From NCBI GenBank assembly GCA_004193545.1, contig RPGO01000040.1:62001-126000 (forward strand): DNA of 64,000 nucleotides. Direction: 5' to 3'. Of this stretch, positions 40,646-51,202 are shown one piece after another. How positions within the stretch are numbered: position 1 is the first letter of the stretch; each line of letters begins with the position of its first letter. The translations under genes were made by a program, and so were the position numbers. This stretch comes from Candidatus Argoarchaeum ethanivorans. Its GTDB lineage: Archaea; Halobacteriota; Methanosarcinia; Methanosarcinales; EX4572-44. The notes beneath the pieces are model-generated. The model searched no databases. It was given only the letters and a program-made list of their open reading frames with translations, and was not told the origin of the DNA.

Positions 40646-42151
40646 ATGAAGGTTTTAGTTTTAACAGGCAGGCTTGCTGAACAAACCGTAGAGAGGGCGG
40701 TTGATGCCGCTATAGAGAAAAATATTGACGTTTTTGTGAAAGTGGTCGATGTGGATGTTGCTTCATTTATTACAGAGAGACATCTGGATGCTCTGGACAT
40801 ATCTGGCTATGATATGGTGTTGGTTCCTGGTCTTGTGTCAGGTGATTTTTCAGCAGTCGAGAGGGGGCGTGGTGTGCCTGTGCGACGTGGTCCAAAGCAT
40901 GCTATTGATCTTGGGTTTGTTCTAAACTTTGCAGATATAGTGGAGTTTTCACATTCTATTCCTGCTTGTGAGTTACTGTCTTCAAAGAATCGCAAGAAGG
41001 CTTTTGAGACTGTGGTTCGGCTTGAAGCTGACTCAACGTATGCTTTTACTGTCCGAGATACCAGAATTGGTGGAAATTCACGGATGAAGGTGATGGCTGA
41101 GGTGGTTGGTGCCAACTCGTTTAGCGTGGCTGAACTTGTTCATATTATACGTCTTTTTATGCACGAGGGTGCCGATATTATTGATCTTGGCATGTCACTG
41201 GATGCGCAGGTAGAGGACGCCATAAGAGCTGTTAAAACCGCAAGAAGAGTGTGTAACGTCCCGGTTAGTATTGACACACTTGACCCCGACCTTCTTGCTG
41301 CTTCAATTGACGAAGGCGCTAACCTTTGTCTGAGCCTCAACAGTGAAAATATGGACGCTGTTGCACCGCTTGCCGTTGATGTGCCGTGTGTAGTCATACC
41401 TGACCTCAAGCATGATGCGAGTGCCATGACCAACATTCGAAGCCTTGAGAAGAATGTTGCTGCTGCAAAAGAGTATAAAGTGAAACATATCATCGCAGAC
41501 CCGGTGCTTGATGCGATTAATCATGGCTTTTCCAAATCAGTTATACGATTTATGGAGTTTCACAGACGAAATCCGGATGTGCCATTATTTTTTGGGGTGG
41601 GCAATGTAAGCGAACTTGTTGACATTGACTCCACCGGTGTTAACGGCCTGCTCGCAGGCATCGGATGTGAGATTGGTACGAGTATTCTCTTTACGCCAGA
41701 GTTTAGCGATAAAAACAAGGGAAGTATCAGAGAGCTTAAGATTGCATCAGAGATGATGGTACTATCAAAGCATCGCGAGAGTGCACCAAAGGATCTTGGC
41801 ATTGATCTTCTTCGCTTAAAAGAAAAACGCCGCCGTCCGTTCGACGTGCCACCTCCCGTGTTTATACCAGTTAAAGCTTTAACGGGCTGGGAGCTCGATC
41901 CTGCTGGGTGTGTGAAAATTAGCATCACAGAAAGAACTGTACAGAATGGAAAAATTCTTGATGGCATGATTATTGCATCGCACAAGAACGGTGTGGTCGT
42001 GGGAAGAAACGCATCAGAAGTGCTGGATACACTGATAGATCGCGGGTTCGTGTCAACACTACACCATGTAGGTTATCTCGGGCGCGAACTCGCACGAGCC
42101 GAACTCGCACTTAACTTTGGGCGAAGCTTTGTACAGGATGGTGAGTTTTAA
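40646..42151 (+). CDS. Dihydropteroate synthase-like protein (TIGR00284-type)
   Basis: Pterin-binding-like barrel (EGADIIDLGMSLDA...VPVSIDTLDPDLLAASIDEGANLCLSLN) with archaeal N- and C-terminal extensions. Confidence 0.85.
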   Translation: MKVLVLTGRLAEQTVERAVDAAIEKNIDVFVKVVDVDVASFITERHLDALDISGYDMVLVPGLVSGDFSAVERGRGVPVRRGPKHAIDLGFVLNFADIVEFSHSIPACELLSSKNRKKAFETVVRLEADSTYAFTVRDTRIGGNSRMKVMAEVVGANSFSVAELVHIIRLFMHEGADIIDLGMSLDAQVEDAIRAVKTARRVCNVPVSIDTLDPDLLAASIDEGANLCLSLNSENMDAVAPLAVDVPCVVIPDLKHDASAMTNIRSLEKNVAAAKEYKVKHIIADPVLDAINHGFSKSVIRFMEFHRRNPDVPLFFGVGNVSELVDIDSTGVNGLLAGIGCEIGTSILFTPEFSDKNKGSIRELKIASEMMVLSKHRESAPKDLGIDLLRLKEKRRRPFDVPPPVFIPVKALTGWELDPAGCVKISITERTVQNGKILDGMIIASHKNGVVVGRNASEVLDTLIDRGFVSTLHHVGYLGRELARAELALNFGRSFVQDGEF

Positions 42152-42154
42152 CAC

Positions 42155-42173
42155 CTGCATGCTTTGCATGCAG
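42155..42173. repeat. Perfect stem-loop ctgcatgc-ttt-gcatgcag
   Basis: 8-bp perfect inverted repeat with 3-nt loop, directly after the stop of 40646-42151. Confidence 0.85.
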
Positions 42174-42231
42174 AGAATGTTCTAACCACGAGAGGTTTAA
42201 ACATGTTCCAGTTTTAACTTAACAATCGGTT

Positions 42232-42792
42232 TTAACCCCACCGCTTGTAGAGATTGTGTTTTATGCATAGCAGATCAAGCACGCGCCCAACCATAAAATC
42301 AATAAGATCGTCAATGGTTTTCGGCTTGTTATAAAAAGCAGGCGATGCCGGGAGAATGGAGGCACCAGCCTGCTTTAGCGTTGTCATGTTTCGCAGGTGT
42401 ATGAGATTAAGTGGCGTTTCTCGTGGAAGAATAATCAGGGAACGATTATCCTTAAGACACACATCGGCAGCTCTTGCTATCAACGTGTCCGATATTCCGT
42501 TTGCAATGGAAGCTAATGTTTTCATGCTGCAGGGCGCTATGATCATACCATCATGCATGTATGAACCGCTTGCAACAGGCGCTGTGAAATCGTCGTCGTT
42601 GTAAACAAAAGTCGCCAATTCGTCTATCTCTAAAAGATTCATGTCTGTTTCTAATTCTATAAGCTTTGCTGCAGAGTCTGAAACAATGAGATGCGTGGTC
42701 GTTTCTTTTTCTTTTAATACCTGTAATAATCGTATGCCGTATTGTACACCACTCGCACCTGTAATTCCAACGGTTAACTCCATGATACTCAA
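42232..42792 (-). CDS. ubiX: UbiX-family flavin prenyltransferase
   Basis: VGITGASGVQYGIRLLQVL, APCSMKTLASIANGISDTLIARAADVCLKDNRSLIILPRETPLNLIHLRNM. Confidence 0.93.
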   Translation of the reverse strand: MSIMELTVGITGASGVQYGIRLLQVLKEKETTTHLIVSDSAAKLIELETDMNLLEIDELATFVYNDDDFTAPVASGSYMHDGMIIAPCSMKTLASIANGISDTLIARAADVCLKDNRSLIILPRETPLNLIHLRNMTTLKQAGASILPASPAFYNKPKTIDDLIDFMVGRVLDLLCIKHNLYKRWG

Positions 42793-42832
42793 ACAGTTAT
42801 GTGTTAGACCATATAAGTATTAATCCTTGTCA

Positions 42833-43828
42833 CTATGTTTCTTCGTTGTTTGGTAATTCCTCTTTCTTTTCAGTAGTTATACCCTCTGTTGTGGCTATTT
42901 TCACTCTATAACTTCCTCCTTTTGTCCATTCATGCTCAACAGTAAAGTCCTTAGCTGATTTTGGACTGATTATCCCTTCCTCGATTTTCTTTGGTTCGCT
43001 ATTGATGTAGACCCTATCAACAGTTACTTCAAAGTCGTCGCTATTTCTAATTGTTATGTTGATCATCTTATCATCTTTTCCAGAGAATTGAACATTTTCA
43101 ATTTTTATTTGCTCTGTCTTTTTCTCCTCCACTTCCTTTTTTTCTGCAACTGTTTTTGATCCGAAATAAAATCCAACAACAATGCCAACAAGCTCGATGA
43201 ACGCTATAACAAGCGGCTGGTTAGATATTTCGTAGTAAAGAGACAAAAACACTAAGATGACAAAACCAGTAACAAGCGTGCCAGCAATAGCTCTCCTCAT
43301 CTCGCCTTTATTTAAGCTCTTATCAGCCCGATAGCCAAGCCCAATTAAAAGCACAAAGATGCCGAGTATCAAAAACACAACAAGTGTTGTCATCCGTTCA
43401 GAAATTGTCTCAGGTGTGGTTTGATTACCAGAAGCTGGGGGTGTATCTGGAGTGGACGTGGGTGATAGAACCGTTAAAGTTGCACTTACGTTATTCACTG
43501 TCACGTTGTATGTTCCAGCTTCATCTTTAGCCACCACACATTTTACTGTCTTTGTCTCACTTGGCTCAAGTATCACATTAACAGATTTTACTTCTTCTTC
43601 GTTTATCTTGAATACTATCGTCTCATTTTGGGTAGCATTGCCTGCATTCTCAACTGTTGCCGCTATTGTCGCATTTTCACTGATTTTAACGCTTTCCGGC
43701 GATACTGTCACAGTGGTAACTGTTACGTCCGCTTCTGACGCTGTTGTGTTCATACTAACGGCAACCACCATCACTGTCAATATCGCTAAAATCACTAAAA
43801 ACGATTTTTTCATTCTTCTTTCTTTCAC
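42833..43828 (-). CDS. Secreted/membrane protein with CARDB-like domain and TM segments
   Basis: N-terminal signal peptide; VTTVTVSPESVKISENATIAATVENAGNATQNETIVFKINEEEV; two or more TM helices. Confidence 0.65.
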   Translation of the reverse strand: MKERRMKKSFLVILAILTVMVVAVSMNTTASEADVTVTTVTVSPESVKISENATIAATVENAGNATQNETIVFKINEEEVKSVNVILEPSETKTVKCVVAKDEAGTYNVTVNNVSATLTVLSPTSTPDTPPASGNQTTPETISERMTTLVVFLILGIFVLLIGLGYRADKSLNKGEMRRAIAGTLVTGFVILVFLSLYYEISNQPLVIAFIELVGIVVGFYFGSKTVAEKKEVEEKKTEQIKIENVQFSGKDDKMINITIRNSDDFEVTVDRVYINSEPKKIEEGIISPKSAKDFTVEHEWTKGGSYRVKIATTEGITTEKKEELPNNEET

Positions 43829-44623
43829 TTCCTTTTTTATATCATTTCGGTTACTTTTAGATTTAAAGCTTTGTTTACCCCTCCCCTTCGTCCGATTTCA
43901 AACGGCTGGATTAAGCTTCATGGCTAGTAAAAGAGCGATCTGTGATCGCCCGCCGTCTTAAGTTTACCTGTTACAATTACCAAAGTCTCCGTTTTCAAGT
44001 CCTTCTACACTTGCAGGGGGCACTGTTCTATAATATTTTTGTAAGGAAGAAATAATTTCAACGATTTTTCTTTGATGTTTATTTCAAAAGTCATGCATCA
44101 AATACCTTTAGAAGTTCCGATTCTGAAGATATTTTATCAATGTTATGTATTGCCTTCAAATCTTCGGCTTCAGGTTCTTCTTCCGGAATTAACTTTTCCA
44201 CAAGTTTTGAGTACAGATTCGTAAGGAGATTAAGATCTGCACGAATTTTTTTTAATTCAGTGGTTGTTTCGGTTTCCATGTGATATCACTTATAAACTGA
44301 TTATTTAAATTATACATCAAATGTATAAAAAGGTAGTGGAAATGGCATTCCTCCAAATGCATAGAATATGTAAAACTAAATACACTTAAGATCATTCTGC
44401 TTAATTTCACAAATTCTCTGGGGTTGGGGTTTAACTAAATACGCAAAGTTCCCCCCATCGCATTCTGAAATATTTTACAACCTCTTCAATGACTTTTTCA
44501 TTGATAACTGCTTTGACAGCCTCATTAGCAATTTCATTGTAAATTATAGCGAAATTGGAGTCGTCGATGCGGTTTGGGTAGGTCACATCCACGAAACCAT
44601 TGGGGACGGCGTCTGTGCTTTTG

Positions 44624-46799
44624 TCACGTCAATGAGAATACCGCCTGTAGAATCATCAGTGCATCGAGAGATGTTACACCCCCATCACCATTGACGTCCA
44701 TAGCGTCGTCATGCGGACGGCTGCCGACCGCAATCTCAAGTGCAATCACTGCGTCCGTGGTGGTGAACGCAGGAGGCGTTTCCGTTATATTCCATATCCA
44801 TGTCTGCATAGTGGTTCCATTTGTATTGCTTGCCACAGCAGAGACATTCCAAACACCTATTACTGCACTTGTGTTTGTGTAGGACGTTTCAGTAACACTT
44901 GTGTTGAATTGAACCACTGTGCTGTTGATCTGCCAGGTTACGTTAACGGTTTGATTAATGGAGATGTTGAACGTTTTTGAGATGCCCTCCGTATCACTGA
45001 CATTAGAAGGTGGTGCAGATGAAGTAATGTTTGGAGGAGTGAGTGTATTAAGTACATCAGCCCTGCCATAGCCATAAATATTGTTGTGCCCTGCACTACC
45101 CAGGTCCACTGCTGAATCGTACAGCACTGAACAGATCTCATCACCTGTTTTATCTGGAAACGCACCCCAAAGTTGGGCTGCAATGGCAGCAACGTGTGAT
45201 GCCGCAGCGCTGGTCCTATAAAAAGGGATGGGGAAACCACCAGCGCCAGTCACAGTCACCCCATCGACTCCGCAGAGATCAGGTTTGTGTCGGCATACTG
45301 GCGATGGATAACTGATCGTCGCTGGTCCCTGTGATGAGAAATCCTCAATATCATCGTTGCCCGGATCGCTAGCGTTAATCGCTCCCACTGCAATAACGCT
45401 TGGCACAGCAGGATGACCAAAGATCGAATCGGCAGGATCGATATTGTTGGTGTAAACCGATGCACCATTTTCTGGATATATAAAAACTTCAAGTGTCTTC
45501 GTCGCGGCTTCACCATTATAGTTGGCGACTACAACGAAACATTCAATAAGGGAGTCCCCAGTGTTGATGGAATCAATAAACTCGATTGGATCATCATCAC
45601 CATCCTGGATTCCCTCGCTATAAAGCAGTATTTCTTCTGTGTAGTAGTCACATAAATACAGATCATAGTCGTTACATGAATCACCAAAAGCATCATTCCA
45701 TTGCAGGACGATACTCGCTGAGCTGCCAGGGTCAAAGTCGATGTACCAGACTTTATCGTGACAATTATAACCGTCGTTGTGATAGTCGCCCTGATAATGG
45801 CTATCACCAGCGTTACCGGCGGAAGAAACATAGATAATGTCGTTGCTGGCAAGCACCGATCCAATATGCGAAGCGACTACACCATCTTCAAAGAACGATT
45901 CACCGATCCAGGCAACATCATCGCAGATAACATCACACCCAGCGTCCACAAGCGCATTAATAGCAGCGTTAAACGCGACCACATTACCCCCCCAATCATG
46001 GAAATAAAGGTCTGCGTCCGGCACCATGTCGTGAACGATTTCGAGCATGGCAGTCCCTTCATCGCCACCCTGTCTGTTGCTTATTACAACCAAGTCGGCA
46101 GGCAGATCGCCAGAGTTCCGTGCGTCTATCCAATGGTCCACACCATCTGAGATAATCCCGACATTAACACCTGAACCGCTCCGTGAGTGTGCTGTACGCA
46201 TGTCATACGTATGATGAATTACATCTCCTTCCGTGGTAACTGAGCCTTTCCTCAACAGCGGTGTCATAACTGTCCGTATGGTTCGCACCGCTTCCTGAGA
46301 AGCCAGAGCTTCCAGATCGTTCACTTCTACCCACGCAACAGCAAGGTGATTTCCCTCATCCCTATCGGTTACTTCCACAACATAAGGTTCAATGGTTTGC
46401 GTTCCTGCATGTGGCTTAAACTTGATGCGGGCATAGAACTTGCCGGGCGAAACTGCCTTAAGTGCTTCATCTGCATCTTAAGAGTTTTCCTGTCCTGATC
46501 CTGTAGGAGAGGGCTATTGTCGACTAACTGAAAAAGATCGGTACTGAGTTTCTTTTGTGCGTCCGTGAGGTTTTGCTTAACATTTCCGATTTGCCAGATG
46601 CTTTTTGTTTTGTAAGATGAGATGTTAGCATCACCCCTATTGTTTGAAGACCTTGTGTAGCTGCTTTCATAGCCATTCCAATCATCCTCATCTTCCGGTG
46701 GGCTGATATTGCACTTATAAAACCTGCCAGAGCAACCGCCGCGATTCCAAAAATCATACATAATTTCCAAATACTTGTTCCTTTTTCCATTATTTTCAT
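44624..46799 (-). pseudogene. Secreted S8/S53-type peptidase with C-terminal dockerin-like motif, disrupted by two frameshifts
   Basis: Signal peptide frame 46524-46799; middle frame SIWQIGNVKQNLTDAQKKLSTDLFQLVD; main frame GVNVGIISDGVDHW...GDEGTAMLEIVHDMVPDADLYF...YRTSAAASHVAAIAAQLWG...DAMDVNGDGGVTSLDALMILQAVF. Confidence 0.75.
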
Positions 46800-47158
46800 C
46801 TCTTTAGCGTTATACTGTTATCTTGACACGTAATTCGTTGTGTCACAGTATATTTCTCAACAACTTCCAGATCCATGACCAATAGACTCATATATAATTT
46901 CTATAACTGTATCCTATACAAAGCTTACGGTTATAAAATATTTTGGTAAATATTTATACAAATTTAAAAGCCAAAAACCGTGTCTTGATTAGGCTATAAC
47001 TCTTCGCACCGTCTCATGCGGCGTACACATCTGTGAAGGGAAAGTTATAAAAAACAGATACGGTTTAGTATACGATCACTTCTACCTCGGTTTTCCAGTG
47101 GTTATATATACAATAGAACACTCATAACAAAACGTTTTTTATTTTAGGGGCTTGACAA

Positions 47159-48817
47159 TTGAACCACACTTATCTAATTGCTTATCTTTTTGTATTATAC
47201 TGGCTTGCTATTTCTTTTTTAAATAAAAGAGGATATCTTGAAAAGTATAACATCACTGCATGGGGACCAGTGTTGATGGTGCGAACGACTAAAGGTCAGA
47301 AGTTTCTTGATGTTCTTGCACAACCTAAAAAATTCTGGCGAGCCTTTGCAAACATCGGTCTCCCTCTAATGTTTGTTGGTATGTTCGTAATGGTTTTCAT
47401 TGTAGCGATTGCAGATTATGCTTTTATCTCACAGATTCAGGGTGACGGACTGCCAGAACCCGGCCAGTTCCATCAACCGAGAAACATCCTTTTAATTCCA
47501 GGGGTTAATGATTTTATACCACTAACATGGGGACTTATTGGTCTGGTGGTTACTTTAATTGTGCATGAGTTTTCACATGCCATACTCTGCAAGGTAGAAG
47601 GTATACGGGTCAAATCGCTTGGCATATTGTTGGCACCGATACCTATTGGCGCCTTTGCAGAGCCTGATGAAGAGCAGTTATTAGGTAAAAGTAAGGACGA
47701 CAAGCCAATAGATAAAAAGATTGCGACCAGAAACGAGAGGGTTCGCATCCTGACCGCCGGGGTGATGGCCAATTTTGTCACTGCTTTTTTTGCCTTTGCA
47801 CTATTTTTTATAGTTCTTGGTGCAATCGAACCATCAGGGAACATCCTGATAACAGATGTTGACGAGAATTCCATAGCTATAGACGCAGGAATTGAGCCTG
47901 ATATGATTATAACTCAATTAAATGGTGTAAAAATCAATTCTGGCAGTGATTTTGCTCTTGGAATTAGCAAAGCGGATATCGACTCAACGTTGTCTCTTCA
48001 GGTGATAAAAGACGGTACAACGAAGAATATAACGATGCCTGTGCAAAAAAATGATTTTGATCGAGCAGGTCTGGTTATTGGAGAGGTGGTGGTAGACTCT
48101 GCTGCACAGGATGCTGGAATTGTCGAGGGCACGGTCTTGCAGCAGATTGATGATACCAGAGTCCCTTCTTTTGGTGATTTTGTAGGTTTTATGAATAATA
48201 CCCAAAAAGGGCAGGTGGTTCTGGTCAAAACGTTCAACAGAACAAGCGACAACTGCGAAGTAGTCAATATAACGCTTGGTGCACATCCTGGCAAATCCGA
48301 TGACAATCGCGGCTTTCTTGGAGTATCTCAGCACACCGGGGGCGGTATCTTCTTTGGTGGGATTACTATCAGCGAGTTTCCGGCAAAAGAGTACCTTCAT
48401 GCATTAAGAAGCATTCCGTCTATGCTAAACGGTCTTACCGGCTGGTTTATTATCTTCACCCTTCCGATTTTTGGATTTGGTGGCGAGGGTTTTCCAGGTT
48501 TTGGTGATTTATTAATTAATTTCTATGAACCTGCTGGATGGGCACAGCCTCTTGGTATCTGGACTTTTTGGATAGCAAATTCTGCCTTGTGGATTGGATG
48601 GATTAACTTTTACGTTGGACTATTTAACTGCCTGCCTGCCGTGCCTCTTGATGGTGGGCATGTCTTCAAGGATACCTTAAGCAGCGTGTTTAATAAGATT
48701 TTGAAAAATGAAAAGAGGTCGGAGCAGATATCACACAGAATTATTACAGTCCTTGCAGTAATGATATTTTCATCCTTCTTTTTGATTATAGCTCTGCCAT
48801 GGATTTTTCAGCTTTGA
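47159..48817 (+). CDS. M50-family site-2 protease with PDZ domain(s)
   Basis: HEFSHAILCKVEGIRVKS (HExxH) and GLFNCLPAVPLDGGH, with intervening PDZ-like segments. Confidence 0.9.
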   Translation: MNHTYLIAYLFVLYWLAISFLNKRGYLEKYNITAWGPVLMVRTTKGQKFLDVLAQPKKFWRAFANIGLPLMFVGMFVMVFIVAIADYAFISQIQGDGLPEPGQFHQPRNILLIPGVNDFIPLTWGLIGLVVTLIVHEFSHAILCKVEGIRVKSLGILLAPIPIGAFAEPDEEQLLGKSKDDKPIDKKIATRNERVRILTAGVMANFVTAFFAFALFFIVLGAIEPSGNILITDVDENSIAIDAGIEPDMIITQLNGVKINSGSDFALGISKADIDSTLSLQVIKDGTTKNITMPVQKNDFDRAGLVIGEVVVDSAAQDAGIVEGTVLQQIDDTRVPSFGDFVGFMNNTQKGQVVLVKTFNRTSDNCEVVNITLGAHPGKSDDNRGFLGVSQHTGGGIFFGGITISEFPAKEYLHALRSIPSMLNGLTGWFIIFTLPIFGFGGEGFPGFGDLLINFYEPAGWAQPLGIWTFWIANSALWIGWINFYVGLFNCLPAVPLDGGHVFKDTLSSVFNKILKNEKRSEQISHRIITVLAVMIFSSFFLIIALPWIFQL

Positions 48818-49033
48818 ACACATCTTCGACCTGTCGTGGCCAATCTCAAGAAATATATAATAATACGCTTGATTACTTCGCGATCAAGAATTATATTCAA
48901 GATTCGTTATTTCCGCTCGCGATTTTATGTGAGTGTGGTTTTATGTTGATTTCCACAGTATTGTAGCCGCGATCTTAATCCCGCTGTTGAAAACCAGAGA
49001 GTCTTTGTGAAAACAGGCGGTTACAAAGTCGAA

Positions 49034-50014
49034 TTATTTCATTGTGATGCCGGTAATAGTATCCTTTTTGAAGTCGAAAACCGTTGCACTATTATTACCC
49101 TCATAGATATTAAGTGATGAAGTGCTGGTAATTTCACCAATAACATGTGCGGTCATTCCCACCTTTTCAAAGCAGTCTATGACAACATCTTCATTCCCTG
49201 GTGGTGCGGTCAGAATGAAAGCAGTAGCAGGGTGCACCAATAGCCATTGTTCAAGCTCCATATTTTCTGGAATTAGTATATTTTTCAGATATATGTCCGC
49301 ACCAACACCACTTACTTCAAGCATCATGCCAAGTGTGCCGATTATGCCCGGGTTGCTAATATCTTTACATGCGGTTGCAATCTTAAGCCTGCCAACTTCA
49401 ACAAGTGTTTGATACATTCTTTGCACCTCACCTGCTGTTTTCATTGTTGTCGAATCCCAGCTATATGGCGAATTTGGACCCACTCTCCCGTTCAGGTCAA
49501 CAGCTGCAATGATTGAATCGTGCTTTTTTGCTGTATCGCTTCGAAGCACGCAGTCCTTTTTTACAGTGCCTAAAATGGCAACAGAAATGGATGTGTACGA
49601 TGTATCCGGATGCAGGTGCCCGCCGACAACCGGAACACCGAATTTGGCAATACCATCCCTGATCCCTTCAAGAATATCGTCGAATGTCTTTTTGTCACTT
49701 GTTGAAAGTACGTCTACCATGGCAAGAGGTCGCCCCCCCATTGCTGCTATATCATTAACATTGACCAGCACAGAACTGTATCCAGCCCACCACGGGCTCG
49801 CATCAACTATTTTGCCCCACACACCATCAGCAGCAAAAAGCAGGTAGTCGTCACCATCAACGTCCATCACAGCAGCATCATCACCAAAACCAACGATGCA
49901 ATTTTTGTATTCTGCTTTTACTGATTCAAAAATGCTTGTGATGCCTGATATTTGTTTTTTACGAGTCAAGCCTTCAAATTCTCTTATTCTTCGTGCTATG
50001 TTTTCAAGCTCCAA
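49034..50014 (-). CDS. Methanogenesis marker protein 2 (AIR synthase-related)
   Basis: GFGDDAAVMDVDGDDYLLFAADGVWGKIVDASPWWAGYSSVLVNVNDIAAMGGRPLAMVDVLS. Confidence 0.85.
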   Translation of the reverse strand: MELENIARRIREFEGLTRKKQISGITSIFESVKAEYKNCIVGFGDDAAVMDVDGDDYLLFAADGVWGKIVDASPWWAGYSSVLVNVNDIAAMGGRPLAMVDVLSTSDKKTFDDILEGIRDGIAKFGVPVVGGHLHPDTSYTSISVAILGTVKKDCVLRSDTAKKHDSIIAAVDLNGRVGPNSPYSWDSTTMKTAGEVQRMYQTLVEVGRLKIATACKDISNPGIIGTLGMMLEVSGVGADIYLKNILIPENMELEQWLLVHPATAFILTAPPGNEDVVIDCFEKVGMTAHVIGEITSTSSLNIYEGNNSATVFDFKKDTITGITMK

Positions 50015-50379
50015 AATGGCATACTCCTTTTGTTAGAATATTTCAAAGATAGCGCCATAGTATATCATGGTTGTGTATCAAAAGAGCCCATCCAATAAAT
50101 AGTAAATAAGATTTAATCCCATCCACTTTTAATATGATAAATAAAGAGGATGGGGGGCACAACCCCAGAAATATATATTCCTCTTGAGTATAAAAACATA
50201 ACTTTCGTTGAAGACAAGGAATGCCAGCTATTTGCAGTGAATAAGATTTTATCAACGCGGGAATGGCTTCCCCTAATAGGAATTACGCTGCCTTTTACGT
50301 TGATTCCCAGTGAATTCATTGCTCTGATAAAAGAAGAAATATCCATCAACGAAAGAATTGATGATTCCATAGTGTAAGA

Positions 50380-50945
50380 GATATTGAGGAAGGAGAGATA
50401 TTCACTGAGAGATGAGCGAAAGCGACCATGGTCAGTGAGAATAAGGGGGCTTTTCAGAGGTGTTATTGACAAGCCCATTACAACCTTCGATGAGGAATTA
50501 GAATTAGCAGAGCGAGTGGTGATGGAATTAGGATTGCCGTGGAAAACGTCGAACAGGGGCAGACCACCTGTGTATGATTGGGTAAAACTGGCTGCTGCAA
50601 TCTTGGTTAAAGGAATGTGGTCTTTTGTGCAATTGGTTAAGGATCTGCGAATTGGAGCTGCACCATATCTTTCAAAAAATGCTGGGTGAATGGCTGGAAA
50701 AGGCACTGCAAAGACTTGATGAGCTATCAGTAGAGGAGTTTTCAAAATTCGGAGCAAATTTGAACATTTTTGTCATCGATGGCTCGGCACTCAATGCTGA
50801 AACACTGATGGAGAGAAGAGGCAAGTGCTACTACAAGATATCTGAGAGCAAACTAAAAGGGGCTATTCTCATCGTTTGTGAGCATAATATCATCGCTTAT
50901 TTCAAAAATAAAGCGTGGTGCGACCTATTTGTGAAGCTATAAATA
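50380..50945 (+). pseudogene. Decayed transposase
   Basis: Two overlapping frames: MRKERYSLRDERKRPWSVR...GLPWKTSNRGRPPVYDWVKLAAAILVK and LEKALQRLDELSVEEFSKFGANLNIFVIDGSALNAETLMERRG. Confidence 0.6.
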
Positions 50946-51202
50946 GAGGTAGGAAAAGGAAAAGCCACAGTTAGAGCGTAAGCTATCTTAAATGAATCGT
51001 TTTTTCATACCTAAAAACATATTTTGTTAAAAAATGCTACAAAGGAATGAAACTGTGTTGAGCCATTTATTATGTGGCGCTTTATTATGAGATCAATACT
51101 TAAATTTTTATCTATATGATACTAATTTTTGGATGGGCTCCTCTAAAGGGAAAACCTTGACTAAAAGAGAAAAAATAAAAAATAAAAAAGTGAGGGATTT
51201 AT

